From the NCBI GenBank assembly GCA_002502245.1, contig DAPW01000013.1, positions 3,294 through 24,971 of the forward strand: DNA of 21,678 nt. Direction: 5' to 3'. Under the pieces are notes generated by a model, which searched no databases, was not told where the DNA came from, and saw nothing but the letters and a program-made list of their open reading frames with translations. This stretch comes from Methanoregula sp. UBA154 (GTDB taxonomy: Archaea > Halobacteriota > Methanomicrobia > Methanomicrobiales > Methanospirillaceae). The position numbers were made by a program, and so were the translations under genes. Positions 8,781 to 16,638 of the stretch are shown in pieces. The first letter of the stretch is position 1. Each line of letters begins with the position of its first letter.

Positions 8781-9629
8781 CTATACGGGCACGTACGCAT
8801 ATCCTTGGAAATACGTCGGGAAGAGATCCGCTTTCAGGGCAAAGATCCCGTCTTTCTGAGTAAAGTCGAACATGAGCCACTTCGATGCTAAGACCTCATT
8901 GGCGCCAAAACCCGGATCTGCGGCGACGTTCTTCGGATCGCGGAGGACGATATATTTGGTAAGCCAAGCGCCACCAGGTGTTTTCGTACCCGCGAGACCA
9001 AGGATGGAATACGTATGCTTGTTCGTTATGGGTGCAGGTGCATCTGTTTTGGTCCAGGCAACAGCCGGAAACTTGATCTTCTTGTAGGGAATTACACCGG
9101 TACAGATCTTTTCAAGCTCGAGGAAGACGTCTGCCGGCAACGAATCGTAATATTTTGGTTCCACCCCGAGCAGGTGAAAGAGTACAGTCTTTGGGTTCGC
9201 GGTAGGATTCCTTTCTTCGGGATTGTAATAGACTATATCGGGCTGATACGCCGAATCGAGATTTGCCGGATCGTCCCATAGACCTCGCAGGTAATCCCTC
9301 GATATGTAATAGGCCTTTTCCACGATGCCTGGCCAGCTCTCCCCGATCGTTGTGGACCTGGCGTATAGGGGGATCCCATTGGATAACTGGATTGCAGGTG
9401 ATGTAGAGAACTGAGGAATTGATTTTTGGTAGTCATAGAATGTGAATTGATATGATTCCCGGAGCGGATCATCGACGGTTACGTATTTGAACCAATTCCC
9501 TTTTTTTAACCATGCGCAGGAAGCCATCGCTGCGATAAGACTGCAGTTTTCCACCAGATCGCTCTGTGCCGGATCCTCAACGCTCATACCAGGGGCGTCG
9601 ATATATATGCCATAATTTCCCGATGCCAT
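8781..9629 (-). CDS. Calpain-like (peptidase family C2) cysteine protease
   Basis: A 282-residue protein made almost entirely of a calpain catalytic core. Matches in the correct order: VENCSLIAAMASCAW (nucleophile Cys29, with Gln22 as oxyanion candidate); VDDPL (about 52-56); IPLYARS then WPGIVEKAYY (about 86-108, compare WPALLEKAYAK); NKHTYSILG (His205); YIVLRDPKN (Asp231, where calpains have the catalytic Asn of RNPWG); and KDGIFALKADLFPTYF (compare DGEFWMSFEDFLRYF). No signal peptide, membrane helix or calcium-binding domain is visible, so it is probably cytoplasmic. ATG 9629 was chosen because no plausible in-frame start lies upstream and a TATA-like box follows. Base composition is AT-richer than in neighbours. 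It precedes the PKD surface protein gene by 42 bases. Activity is not proven because of the Asn-to-Asp change. Confidence 0.8.
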   Translation of the reverse strand: MASGNYGIYIDAPGMSVEDPAQSDLVENCSLIAAMASCAWLKKGNWFKYVTVDDPLRESYQFTFYDYQKSIPQFSTSPAIQLSNGIPLYARSTTIGESWPGIVEKAYYISRDYLRGLWDDPANLDSAYQPDIVYYNPEERNPTANPKTVLFHLLGVEPKYYDSLPADVFLELEKICTGVIPYKKIKFPAVAWTKTDAPAPITNKHTYSILGLAGTKTPGGAWLTKYIVLRDPKNVAADPGFGANEVLASKWLMFDFTQKDGIFALKADLFPTYFQGYAYVPV

Positions 9630-9670
9630 ACATTCACACCAATGCTTGTATACTACCTTTATGACTTGAT

Positions 9671-9681
9671 AAATATTCCTG
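9671..9681 (-). promoter_or_regulatory. Probable TATA box for the calpain-like/PKD transcript
   Basis: The minus strand reads GGAATATTTATCAAG, a TATA-like element about 42-52 bases before ATG 9629, which would give a leader of roughly 20 bases. The surrounding DNA is very AT-rich. Other than this the 190-base gap to the HEAT genes shows only a 12-base palindrome, CCGGCATGCCGG, at 9746-9757. Confidence 0.4.
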
Positions 9682-9819
9682 TATGATATATCTCATTATA
9701 AAATTGAACGGAAATCTTTGGTATGTCGTTATCCGGTGTTGTATGCCGGCATGCCGGGACAATTCGGGAAACCTGAAGGAAAGAAATAATCCGGCACTAT
9801 AATGAAGGAGATGGTCGTT

Positions 9820-10791
9820 TCACGCCGGCTCCTCCGGCATGTTCCTGGCAAGGTACCACGCATGCACTGCGAGGAGCAGGTAGAGGGGGAAGAGGACGCT
9901 GTAGGTGTTGGTCTCCCCCTGGGCCTTGAAGAGCCAGACGGTGACCGTGATGTCGATCTGGAAGATCATGATGCCCCACCACTTGCCCAGGTAGCCGTAC
10001 CCGAGGCCCGGGAGCATGAAGTTGAGGAAACCGGCAATAAGCGGGTTTTTCGTTATGCGCGGCCGCTGGTACAGCCCCCGGGGCAGGTAGAGGGGCGGGA
10101 CACCGCACTTCTGCGACGCAAGGGCCGCTTCCCACCGCACCTGCCGGTCCGCGTCGCCCAGGGAGCGGACAAGGGCCGGGCCGGCATCCTTATCACCGAT
10201 ATCCCCCAGCACCCGGACGGCATGGACCCTGACGTCCGGGTCCGTGTCCCGGAGGAGGTTGTACAGGGCGGGGAGGGCGGAAGCGTTCACTGCCCGTAAC
10301 CGTTCCCAGTCCTGCATGGCCGCATAGTACCAGGCCCGACCGCGTTCGTCCGACGGCTGGTAGCCGGTTTTTTTCAGCGAGAGGGCGGAGCCGTAACGAA
10401 CGTATTTATCCCGGTCCTCCAGCCCGTGGAGGAGCGGCGCAACCGCTTCACTGCCACCGGTCTCCCCGAGGGCAATGGCCGCCTGCCAGCGGACTTCGCT
10501 CGCGGGGTCCTGCATCATCCCCGCAAGGGCTTCTGCCGCACCGGGATCCCGGATGCCGGCAAGGGCCCCGATCACCCCAAGGCGGAGGTTCCGGTCCTTC
10601 TTCTCCAGGGCACGGACGAGCGGCCCGACGGCTTCCGGCCCGATCTCTCCCAGTGCCCGGGCTGCAGCTGACTGGACTGCCGGGTCCCGGGAGGAGAGCG
10701 CCCGGATAAGCCCGGGAATATCGCGCTGCTGTGAAAGGACCGCGATGTCGGGTTTTTTCTGCAGGATCGTGTCGAAGAGCACCGGGGTCAC
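9820..10791 (-). CDS. HEAT-repeat protein with C-terminal TM2-like membrane region (paralogue B)
   Basis: A 323-residue protein. About residues 20-245 are short HEAT repeats of the PBS-lyase (EZ-HEAT) type, seen as recurrent units like DPAVQSAAARALGEIG, EVRWQAAIALGETG and DPDVRVHAVRVLGDIG. The C-terminus (about 250-323) holds FLNFMLPGLGYGYLGKWWG, a TM2-like signature, and two or three hydrophobic segments. HEAT arrays bind proteins, so a membrane-tethered scaffold is inferred; no partner is evident. The start is GTG 10791, three bases after the stop of paralogue A; an ATG at 10793 is out of frame. It aligns with paralogue A along its whole length, including the QDW motif and the LASxxCG block before the membrane region. 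Confidence 0.82.
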   Translation of the reverse strand: MTPVLFDTILQKKPDIAVLSQQRDIPGLIRALSSRDPAVQSAAARALGEIGPEAVGPLVRALEKKDRNLRLGVIGALAGIRDPGAAEALAGMMQDPASEVRWQAAIALGETGGSEAVAPLLHGLEDRDKYVRYGSALSLKKTGYQPSDERGRAWYYAAMQDWERLRAVNASALPALYNLLRDTDPDVRVHAVRVLGDIGDKDAGPALVRSLGDADRQVRWEAALASQKCGVPPLYLPRGLYQRPRITKNPLIAGFLNFMLPGLGYGYLGKWWGIMIFQIDITVTVWLFKAQGETNTYSVLFPLYLLLAVHAWYLARNMPEEPA

Positions 10792-10794
10792 ATC

Positions 10795-11757
10795 CTACAG
10801 GTCAGACATCCGTTCCGCCAGGTAATACGTGTGGATTCCCAGGACGGCGGTTACCGGGTATGCGATAAGGTAGGGGAGGAACGGGCCCAGGGCGAGCTGC
10901 GCAAGGACAAGAATGGACAGGTAGGTCATAAAGACCGGAAACCCCCACCACTTGCCAATGTAATTGTACCCGATCCCGAGAAAGAGGAAGTTCAGGAGTG
11001 CCGCCGCAGCCGGGTTGGGCCCGCCCCGCTCGCGGGCGGCAACCATGATGGGCAGGTCATGGGCAGCAAGCCCGCAGTTCATGGAGGCCAGGACCGCCCG
11101 CCAGCGGACCCGCGGGTCTCTGTCTTTCAGGGTGGCCAGGCAGGCCGACTGTGCAGAGGGATCGCCGATCTGCCCGAGGACCGCGGCGATCCGTTCCCGG
11201 GTTGCCGGGTCTTTGTCACGGAACATGTCCCGGAGTGGCCGGGTTGCCGCAGCGCCGAGGTGCCGGACCGCGTCCCAGTCCTGGAGCGCAATGAGCAGGT
11301 ATGCGTTCGCCTCCGCCTCCTCCGGCCGCCAGCCAAGCCTGCCAAGGGTTGTTGCCGCACCGTACCGGAGGTAGCGGTCGGGGTCCCGCAGCAGGGGCAC
11401 GAGGACCGGCATGGCGTCCGAGGAGCCGATCCCGCCGAGCGCCTGCACGGCGGCCCACCGCACTTCAACCGAGGGATCGTGGTCCAGGACGGCGATGAGC
11501 GGGCCGGCGGCCCGCTGATCCCGGATGGTCCCCAGCGCCTCGATCGCACCGAGCCGGACCGGAACCGCACGGGATCGCAGGGCCTCAAGAAGCGGGGGGA
11601 CTGCCGCCTCCCCGCAGGTTCCGAGCGCTTCTGCCGCATGCCACTGGACCGCAGGATCCGGGCTGTTGAGGAGGCGGATCAGGGCCTTTATGTCCCCGGC
11701 CTGCTTCAGCTGCCCGGGATCCGGGACGGGCGATCCGGAACCAGCATGTAGTGTCAT
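10795..11757 (-). CDS. HEAT-repeat protein with C-terminal TM2-like membrane region (paralogue A)
   Basis: A 320-residue protein and the upstream member of a tandem duplicate pair. HEAT units cover about 20-240, for example DPAVQWHAAEALGTCG, EVRWAAVQALGGIG and DRYLRYGAATTLGRLGW. The membrane region (about 250-320) begins LLNFLFLGIGYNYIGKWWG and continues with hydrophobic segments ending in TYYLAERM. The role is unknown; it may pair with paralogue B in the membrane because the genes are three bases apart and would be made together. ATG 11757 has no close ribosome binding site but sits about 26-35 bases after a TATA-like tract, suggesting a leaderless message. Divergence between A and B is substantial, so the duplication is old. 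Confidence 0.82.
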   Translation of the reverse strand: MTLHAGSGSPVPDPGQLKQAGDIKALIRLLNSPDPAVQWHAAEALGTCGEAAVPPLLEALRSRAVPVRLGAIEALGTIRDQRAAGPLIAVLDHDPSVEVRWAAVQALGGIGSSDAMPVLVPLLRDPDRYLRYGAATTLGRLGWRPEEAEANAYLLIALQDWDAVRHLGAAATRPLRDMFRDKDPATRERIAAVLGQIGDPSAQSACLATLKDRDPRVRWRAVLASMNCGLAAHDLPIMVAARERGGPNPAAAALLNFLFLGIGYNYIGKWWGFPVFMTYLSILVLAQLALGPFLPYLIAYPVTAVLGIHTYYLAERMSDL

Positions 11758-11782
11758 GAGAAGAAATGCAACGAATGCTCCT

Positions 11783-11792
11783 GTTTTTAGTA
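11783..11792 (-). promoter_or_regulatory. Probable TATA box for the HEAT gene pair
   Basis: The minus strand reads ATACTAAAAACAG at 26-35 bases before ATG 11757, so the transcript would begin at or next to the start codon. Weak consensus, hence moderate confidence. Confidence 0.35.
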
Positions 11793-11997
11793 TGACGTGA
11801 GAGGAAATATGAACCTTATGGCACCGCCGGGACCGTGCACCCGGGCGGGAGAGGAGGAATCAGAAAAAACACCGGAAGAGAGCAGAAAAAAACCAGGGCA
11901 GAGTGCCATTTTTACTCCAGCTCGTAAAGGAAATAACAAGAGAAACAGAGTCCGAATATTATTCCAGAATTCAGATCGAAAAAATGGTTCTGTCCGG

Positions 11998-12210
11998 TAG
12001 AAACGGGTATGAACTTTGTTTGGTTCACACCGCAACCATGAAAATCGCAGATATGAGGGCTCCCCGCCTCCGGGCCCTTCGCGGGGCACGGCGGGGCAGT
12101 TTCTGTGTTTTCCAAAATGCTTCTGGTTATTGATCCGCCGCGGGGGCGCCCCGCCGGGGGCGGCGGCATATATCATAATCGGGGGTATGGGGGTCTCAAC
12201 CCCCATTATC
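11998..12210 (+). repeat. GC-rich structured intergenic repeat, copy 2 (most complete)
   Basis: The order is: a lead-in box TAGAAACGGGTATG and GGTTCACACCGCAACCATG (11998-12040), block A (12055-12098), a 31-base spacer, block B (12130-12168), then CATAATCGGGGGT and a perfect hairpin ATGGGGGTCTCAACCCCCAT (12187-12206; 8-bp stem, 4-base loop). The same order occurs inverted in copy 3; copy 1 has A and B only. The repeat lies between the HEAT promoter and the end of the TIG lipoprotein gene. Open frames running through it are not conserved between copies, so I do not call a protein. The rest of the 776-base stretch 11758-12533 shows no convincing gene apart from a possible small frame at 12272-12418. 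Confidence 0.9.
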
Positions 12211-12271
12211 CTGTCTCTAAAGAATTCGATTTTTATCGGAAATCATTCAGGTACCTGACACTCTTCCAGGG

Positions 12272-12418
12272 CTACAGCCCCGCCGCTATGGCATCCCCGG
12301 ATTGCGATAATGCTGTATTTCCGTCAATTTTGAAAGGAGGATAGTCCGGATAATTCCAGGGCATTGCATACTCCCCCGTCGCCGGAGGGAGCAGGGCTGG
12401 CGCAAAGGGGGCGTTCAT
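12272..12418 (-). CDS. Possible small protein or gene remnant, 48 residues
   Basis: Reading from ATG 12418, the frame gives a Pro/Ala-rich start and the non-repetitive segment MPWNYPDYPPFKIDGNTALS (residues 19-38), then a TAG stop. Its composition looks more protein-like than nearby shadow frames, and a TATA-like TTTTTTAGGTATAG lies about 32-47 bases upstream. There is no ribosome binding site, no recognised family and no operon partner, so it may equally be a truncated gene end or chance. Confidence 0.22.
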   Translation of the reverse strand: MNAPFAPALLPPATGEYAMPWNYPDYPPFKIDGNTALSQSGDAIAAGL

Positions 12419-12502
12419 GAAAAGCAAAAAATCAGTCGCAGAACTGTGACTATACCTAAAAAACCAAAGTGGGATTGCCGGACCCCTCCGGGTTCTGCAG
12501 TC

Positions 12503-12529
12503 CTTAAAAGAAGAGAAGGAAGAAGAATC
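12503..12529 (-). terminator. Pyrimidine-rich terminator after the TIG lipoprotein gene
   Basis: Immediately after the TAG stop the minus strand runs GATTCTTCTTCCTTCTCTTC then TTTTAAGG, a T/C tract suited to archaeal termination. Confidence 0.45.
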
Positions 12530-12533
12530 CTGC

Positions 12534-13568
12534 CTAGCCCCGGATTTCCAGCCCGCCGGTCCACCGGCCAAAGGTCTGGTCGGGATTGGTGACCAGGATG
12601 TCCCAGAATCCCGAGGATCCGGACGGGATATCGAAAAAACACTGGATCCGGGTATCGCTGAGTACGTTCACCGTGCCCGCGACAATATCCTCTTTGCCGT
12701 CCTTCTGCAGGATCACCGTGGCTCCATCCCTGAATTTTGAACCGGTGATGATGAACCCCTGGTAACCGATGGAAGGAGCGAACGGTGGATCGACGGCGGT
12801 GATGGGCACGGTGCCGGTGTCTGCCAGGCTGGTTGTTGTCGAGACCTCAATCCGGTGAAGATCGAAGATATTGGTCAGCGTTCCTGACCTGCCATCCAGG
12901 TTCGTCACGACTACGTCCCACGCCCCGGCCGTGGCATTGGCCGGGAGGGCAAAGGAACAGGTGATCGATCGCGGGCTCACGACCCTGACATTGGTACAAT
13001 GAACCGCCGGGCTCCCGGTGCGGAAGAGGGTGACATTTGCCCCGGCCTGGAAATTCTCCCCCACCAGGTCCGTTATGGCCACGGTTGTTCCGGCATCGCC
13101 CTTATCCGGGATTACCCTCGTGATCGTCGGGGGCTGGACGCCCGGGGCCGTGGCCGTTGTGGTCCCCGTCAGCGTCCGGGCGGTTGTCACGCCCGGGATT
13201 ATGGTGCGTGTCACGACCGGGACCGAGGAGGGATTCAGTGTTGCGACGCGCTCGGTATAGACCTTTTCCATGACCGTGCGCTCTGCGGTCTCGGTCCGGG
13301 TGTCCAGGCGGTATCCCCAGGTACCATCCGCGTTGGGATATACCAGGGCACGTTCATACCTGTCAGAAGCAGCATCATACCCGGTGACCAGCCATGCAGT
13401 TTCGGAAGAGGACGCCGGGTTCCTGACAATATCACCGGCAGCAAACTGCGGGCTGTTCGCTGGTGCGGCCGGGGTATCGTCCGTACCGGGTGATGAGCAT
13501 CCTGCCACGAGGAGGCAGGCGGCAAGGAGGAGCACCAGGCCGGGTATGAAGAGGGAGGTTCTGTCCAT
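12534..13568 (-). CDS. TIG/IPT-domain surface lipoprotein
   Basis: A 344-residue exported lipoprotein. The signal sequence ends in the lipobox LLVAGC, giving Cys24 as the lipidated residue, so it is anchored to the outer face of the membrane. A region with an SH3-like feel (about 40-100, AGDIVRNPAS ... WGYRLDTRTE), a Thr-rich linker and two TIG/IPT immunoglobulin-like domains follow. The TIG domains are about 147-235 (PTITRVIPDKGDAGTTV ... WDVVVTNLDG) and 255-344 (YQGFIITGSKFRDGATVIL ... FWDILVTNPD). TIG domains usually mediate binding; no target is visible. ATG 13568 was chosen over an in-frame ATG at 13589 because a TATA box occupies 13591-13600, which would put the longer start upstream of the transcript. 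Confidence 0.82.
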   Translation of the reverse strand: MDRTSLFIPGLVLLLAACLLVAGCSSPGTDDTPAAPANSPQFAAGDIVRNPASSSETAWLVTGYDAASDRYERALVYPNADGTWGYRLDTRTETAERTVMEKVYTERVATLNPSSVPVVTRTIIPGVTTARTLTGTTTATAPGVQPPTITRVIPDKGDAGTTVAITDLVGENFQAGANVTLFRTGSPAVHCTNVRVVSPRSITCSFALPANATAGAWDVVVTNLDGRSGTLTNIFDLHRIEVSTTTSLADTGTVPITAVDPPFAPSIGYQGFIITGSKFRDGATVILQKDGKEDIVAGTVNVLSDTRIQCFFDIPSGSSGFWDILVTNPDQTFGRWTGGLEIRG

Positions 13569-13590
13569 GATACTACTTTGTCCCGGCACC

Positions 13591-13600
13591 TTTTAAAAAA
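13591..13600 (-). promoter_or_regulatory. TATA box of the TIG lipoprotein gene, implying a leaderless mRNA
   Basis: The minus strand TTTTTTAAAA lies 23-32 bases before ATG 13568, so transcription should start at or within a few bases of the start codon. The AT tract stands out in otherwise GC-rich DNA. Confidence 0.55.
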
Positions 13601-14074
13601 GGCGGATGGAGCGGGTTTACGATGACGGCATGGCGCTGGGGAGGAAGGGATAACCCCGTACCCGGGGAGCTGCCCGTTACCGTCCGAAGAAATGCACAGC
13701 CATTCCCGGTCGTTTGGGGATCAGGGAACGACCATGGCGTTGATCGCGGTGGTGAAAGGAGAGCGAAGGGAAACTGTTCCGGCTGCAGTACACGCCGCGG
13801 AATTATTGATCCATGGAATATTTCATCGTATGATCTGCTTGAGACTCGGGCAACTGGAGTTTAATTTACCCACATGAAATCGCGAGGAGCCGTCACTGTG
13901 GGATTGCATCAGCACCGGTCAATTTATTTTCAAAACAGGCTGTGCATAGGTTTATGTATAAGATTATTGCATCATTCACTGCTCTGCGACAGCTTTCAGT
14001 ATATCACTTTTCAGTATTCCGGGATCTCACAGGGTTCCATCCCATACCAGAGCACTTGTACCTGATTATACGCT
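13601..14074. other. Intergenic stretch before the SGNH gene, no convincing gene
   Basis: The first 260 bases carry short overlapping plus-strand frames (13622-13864 and 13692-13877) with no recognisable family and no ribosome binding site. From about 13870 the DNA becomes markedly AT-rich, as in the following gene. TATA-like elements occur at 13921-13930 and 13951-13960 (TTTATGTATA), and GATTATA at 14064-14070; which one drives the SGNH gene cannot be told from sequence. Confidence 0.4.
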
Positions 14075-14080
14075 GGAGGG
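14075..14080 (+). promoter_or_regulatory. Ribosome binding site GGAGGG fixing the SGNH protein start
   Basis: GGAGGG ends eight bases before ATG 14089. It selects this start over the ORF's upstream ATG at 13942, which would put about 49 extra residues ahead of an otherwise normal signal peptide. Confidence 0.75.
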
Positions 14081-14088
14081 TAAATGAC

Positions 14089-16638
14089 ATGGTTAAAATG
14101 AAACAAAAACCTGAATTGCTCATTGCATTGCTTGTTCTGATTATTTGTATTACGGTCTTTCAACCGGTAAGTGCAGCAGTGGAGAATTTGGATTTCACGT
14201 GGAGCATGAAGGATCGGTTTGGTGAACTGAATCCGGATGGTACTGTGAACTACCATTACGATCCCTATTCAGAAACATACGATCAATCGTATGTCAATCC
14301 TGAGTATTATTTTGTCGATGTGGATGCAACTGGTGTCACAGGTAACACAGAACACTATCGATGGACAGTAGATGATGGTATTCCGCTTGAGGTTATGAGT
14401 CCTGTTACAACCTTATGGATTGATGAGTTAGGCATGCATGATTTGTCTTTGACCGTTTGGGATGCAGATAACCCGAATGATCCAGTTACTATCACAAAAA
14501 CCATCGATGTCAAGGATTGGTTAATAGTATCTATAGGCGAATCATACGCGTCCGGGGAAGGGAATCCGGATATTTTCGGGATGTGTACAATAGGGCACGC
14601 ATGTGTAACGGGATACAAGTGGCAGGACCAGCGGTGTCACAGATCGGCATCCGCAGGAGCTGCGCAGGCAGCCATGGAACTTGAGGCGGCTGATCCCCAC
14701 AGCAGTATCACCTATCTCTCGTTCGCCTGTACGGGTTCGAAGATCCCTGTAGGGGTAATAGGCCCGTATATTGGTGGCGAAGCCCCCTTGTGTCAAAATC
14801 CGCCCTGCGCCTATATCGATCTCCCGCCCCAAACCTGGCAAATCGCTCAAACACTCTGTCCATCAGCTGATCCCAATGATCCACTATGCAAGGATGAAAA
14901 CGCACGGTCCATTGACATGTTACTGGTCTCCATCGGAGGGAACGATGTTTACTTCGGAGAGATAGTCGAAAACGCTCTCCTCCCTGGTGATGTCACAACG
15001 GATACGGAATTATTGGAGAAAATTTCAACAGCTTTGGATGCCTTGAACAATCCCGATGGGGGACTATATGCCCAGATGAATGCCGATATCGACAAAAGAT
15101 TCAATGTGGATCGGATCTTTATCACTGAATATCCCGATCCCACAACCTCGGAAACCGGTGAGTATTGTCATAATTGGGTCACGCTAAACCCGTTTTTCCC
15201 ATTAGGAGGGGATGCAACTGACGTATTAATGTCATTCTTTAATGAAAATGAAGCAGAGTGGGCTCAACAAACACTCATAAAATCTCTCAATAACGCGGTT
15301 AAGGCAGGGGCCGACGCGAACGGCTGGCAGTACATCGACGGAATTGATGAGGGATATTATCTACACGGTTACTGTTCAGATCAGCAATGGTTCAGGCGGT
15401 TATCTGAATCGTTTTATTATCAGGGAGATATGATCGGAACAATGCACCCCAATCAGGCAGGTCATTACTGGGGTTATCGACCAAAGATACTCGATGCCCT
15501 GAGTCCGATAATCCTCAATCAGCCGCCCGTGGCAGATGCGGGTGGTCCCTACACGATGAATGAAGGCGACTATTTCTATTTGGATGGAACAGGATCTATG
15601 GATCCAGACGGGACGATTGAATCGTATGCCTGGGATCTCGATGACGACGGAGAATTTGATGATGGATATGGGGATAAAATAGTAATCTCACGACCTGATG
15701 ATTACACGGGTACTATTCAACTGAGAGTCACAGACTCAATAGGGGCAAGTGATATCGATACAACGACGATGACAATACTGAATGTTCCTCCCTCGATCAC
15801 TGTCGGGAATATTCTGACGGATGAAGGGGAGACCGTAAATCTGCTTTATGAGATCACGGATCCGGGAGCGGATACGCACACCCTGCTGTGGGATTTCGGC
15901 GATGGGACTGCCCCGGGTTCTGCTCCCCATGCCTATGGCGATGATGGCGCGTATACTGCCGGTGTGACTGTCACCGACGATGACGGGGGTGTGGGAACGG
16001 CTTCGTTTACCGTGACGGTGAATAATGCCGCTCCTGAAGTGAGTCCCATAGCCATGACGCAGCCAAATCTTCATTTCATCCTGCCTGCTGTCCATGAGCT
16101 TCAGTTTGACGCGGACTTTACCGACCACGGCTGGTTAGATACTCACACGGGAGAGTGGAATTTCGGAGACGGGACTGTTACATCAGCATCCATCACTGAA
16201 GAGAACGATGCACCCGATGCAACAGGGTCGACAACGTTGACGCATACCTACCAGACTTCCGGAGACTTCACAGTGACATTGACGATCACGGATGATACGG
16301 AAAGCAGCATCAGTACGATACCGGTCCATGTTGCCGATGCAGGTGAGGTGCAGGAATATCTGGATTCATATATTCAGAACTTACCTGATTCTGCATTCAA
16401 GGGAAAAGCTGATCAAAATAAGAATGCACTCGCAAATATGTTCAATGCACTCAATGACATGTTGGCCGATGAAGAATATAACGGGATGATTCAATACTTA
16501 CAGTCTAATATCAGAGCGAAGGCTGACGGGAGTATGGGTGGGAAACCAGGGGACGACTGGATCAAGGACCCGGATGCCCAGCGGGAGATATGTACTATGA
16601 TCGATGATTTTATCAATTATTTAGAGACGCTGATGTGA
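14089..16638 (+). CDS. Secreted SGNH (GDSL-like) hydrolase with PKD-like domains and a helical C-terminus
   Basis: An 849-residue exported protein, probably an esterase or lipase acting outside the cell. Signal peptide 1-30 ends in PVSAA. A PKD-like N-terminal domain spans about 33-141. The SGNH domain (about 143-475) shows IGESYASGEGN (nucleophile Ser152), ACTGSK (oxyanion Gly216), SIGGND (Asn285) and MHPNQAGH (His453). The Asp usually three residues before that His is absent (GTMH), so catalysis may use a Ser-His pair. Three Ig-like/PKD repeats follow (about 478-565, 567-646, 648-748), with DDDG, WDFGDGT and WNFGDGT. The last 100 residues are a helical domain resembling FIMAH domains. No membrane anchor is visible. 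Many cysteines lie in the hydrolase domain, fitting a disulfide-rich exported enzyme. The gene is clearly AT-richer than its neighbours, suggesting recent acquisition. Confidence 0.87.
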   Translation: MVKMKQKPELLIALLVLIICITVFQPVSAAVENLDFTWSMKDRFGELNPDGTVNYHYDPYSETYDQSYVNPEYYFVDVDATGVTGNTEHYRWTVDDGIPLEVMSPVTTLWIDELGMHDLSLTVWDADNPNDPVTITKTIDVKDWLIVSIGESYASGEGNPDIFGMCTIGHACVTGYKWQDQRCHRSASAGAAQAAMELEAADPHSSITYLSFACTGSKIPVGVIGPYIGGEAPLCQNPPCAYIDLPPQTWQIAQTLCPSADPNDPLCKDENARSIDMLLVSIGGNDVYFGEIVENALLPGDVTTDTELLEKISTALDALNNPDGGLYAQMNADIDKRFNVDRIFITEYPDPTTSETGEYCHNWVTLNPFFPLGGDATDVLMSFFNENEAEWAQQTLIKSLNNAVKAGADANGWQYIDGIDEGYYLHGYCSDQQWFRRLSESFYYQGDMIGTMHPNQAGHYWGYRPKILDALSPIILNQPPVADAGGPYTMNEGDYFYLDGTGSMDPDGTIESYAWDLDDDGEFDDGYGDKIVISRPDDYTGTIQLRVTDSIGASDIDTTTMTILNVPPSITVGNILTDEGETVNLLYEITDPGADTHTLLWDFGDGTAPGSAPHAYGDDGAYTAGVTVTDDDGGVGTASFTVTVNNAAPEVSPIAMTQPNLHFILPAVHELQFDADFTDHGWLDTHTGEWNFGDGTVTSASITEENDAPDATGSTTLTHTYQTSGDFTVTLTITDDTESSISTIPVHVADAGEVQEYLDSYIQNLPDSAFKGKADQNKNALANMFNALNDMLADEEYNGMIQYLQSNIRAKADGSMGGKPGDDWIKDPDAQREICTMIDDFINYLETLM

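Noticed and set aside
12040..12135. Possible short peptide starting ATGAAAATCG inside the repeat (copies 2 and 3)
   Set aside because: The frames agree for only about 20 codons, then diverge by a one-base change within block A, and copy 1 lacks the ATG.
11787..12206. A 139-codon minus-strand frame running through repeat copy 2
   Set aside because: It is open only because the repeat is GC-rich; the corresponding frame in copy 3 is shifted by insertions and deletions, and the reading includes the hairpin arms.
13622..13877. Two overlapping plus-strand frames between the TIG and SGNH genes
   Set aside because: Basic, low-quality translations with no signal, motif or ribosome binding site; likely chance frames in GC-rich DNA.
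14700..14760. tRNA-like string GGGTTCGAAGATCCC in the SGNH gene
   Set aside because: It resembles a T-arm only; no acceptor stem or anticodon arm can be formed around it and it lies inside a supported coding frame.
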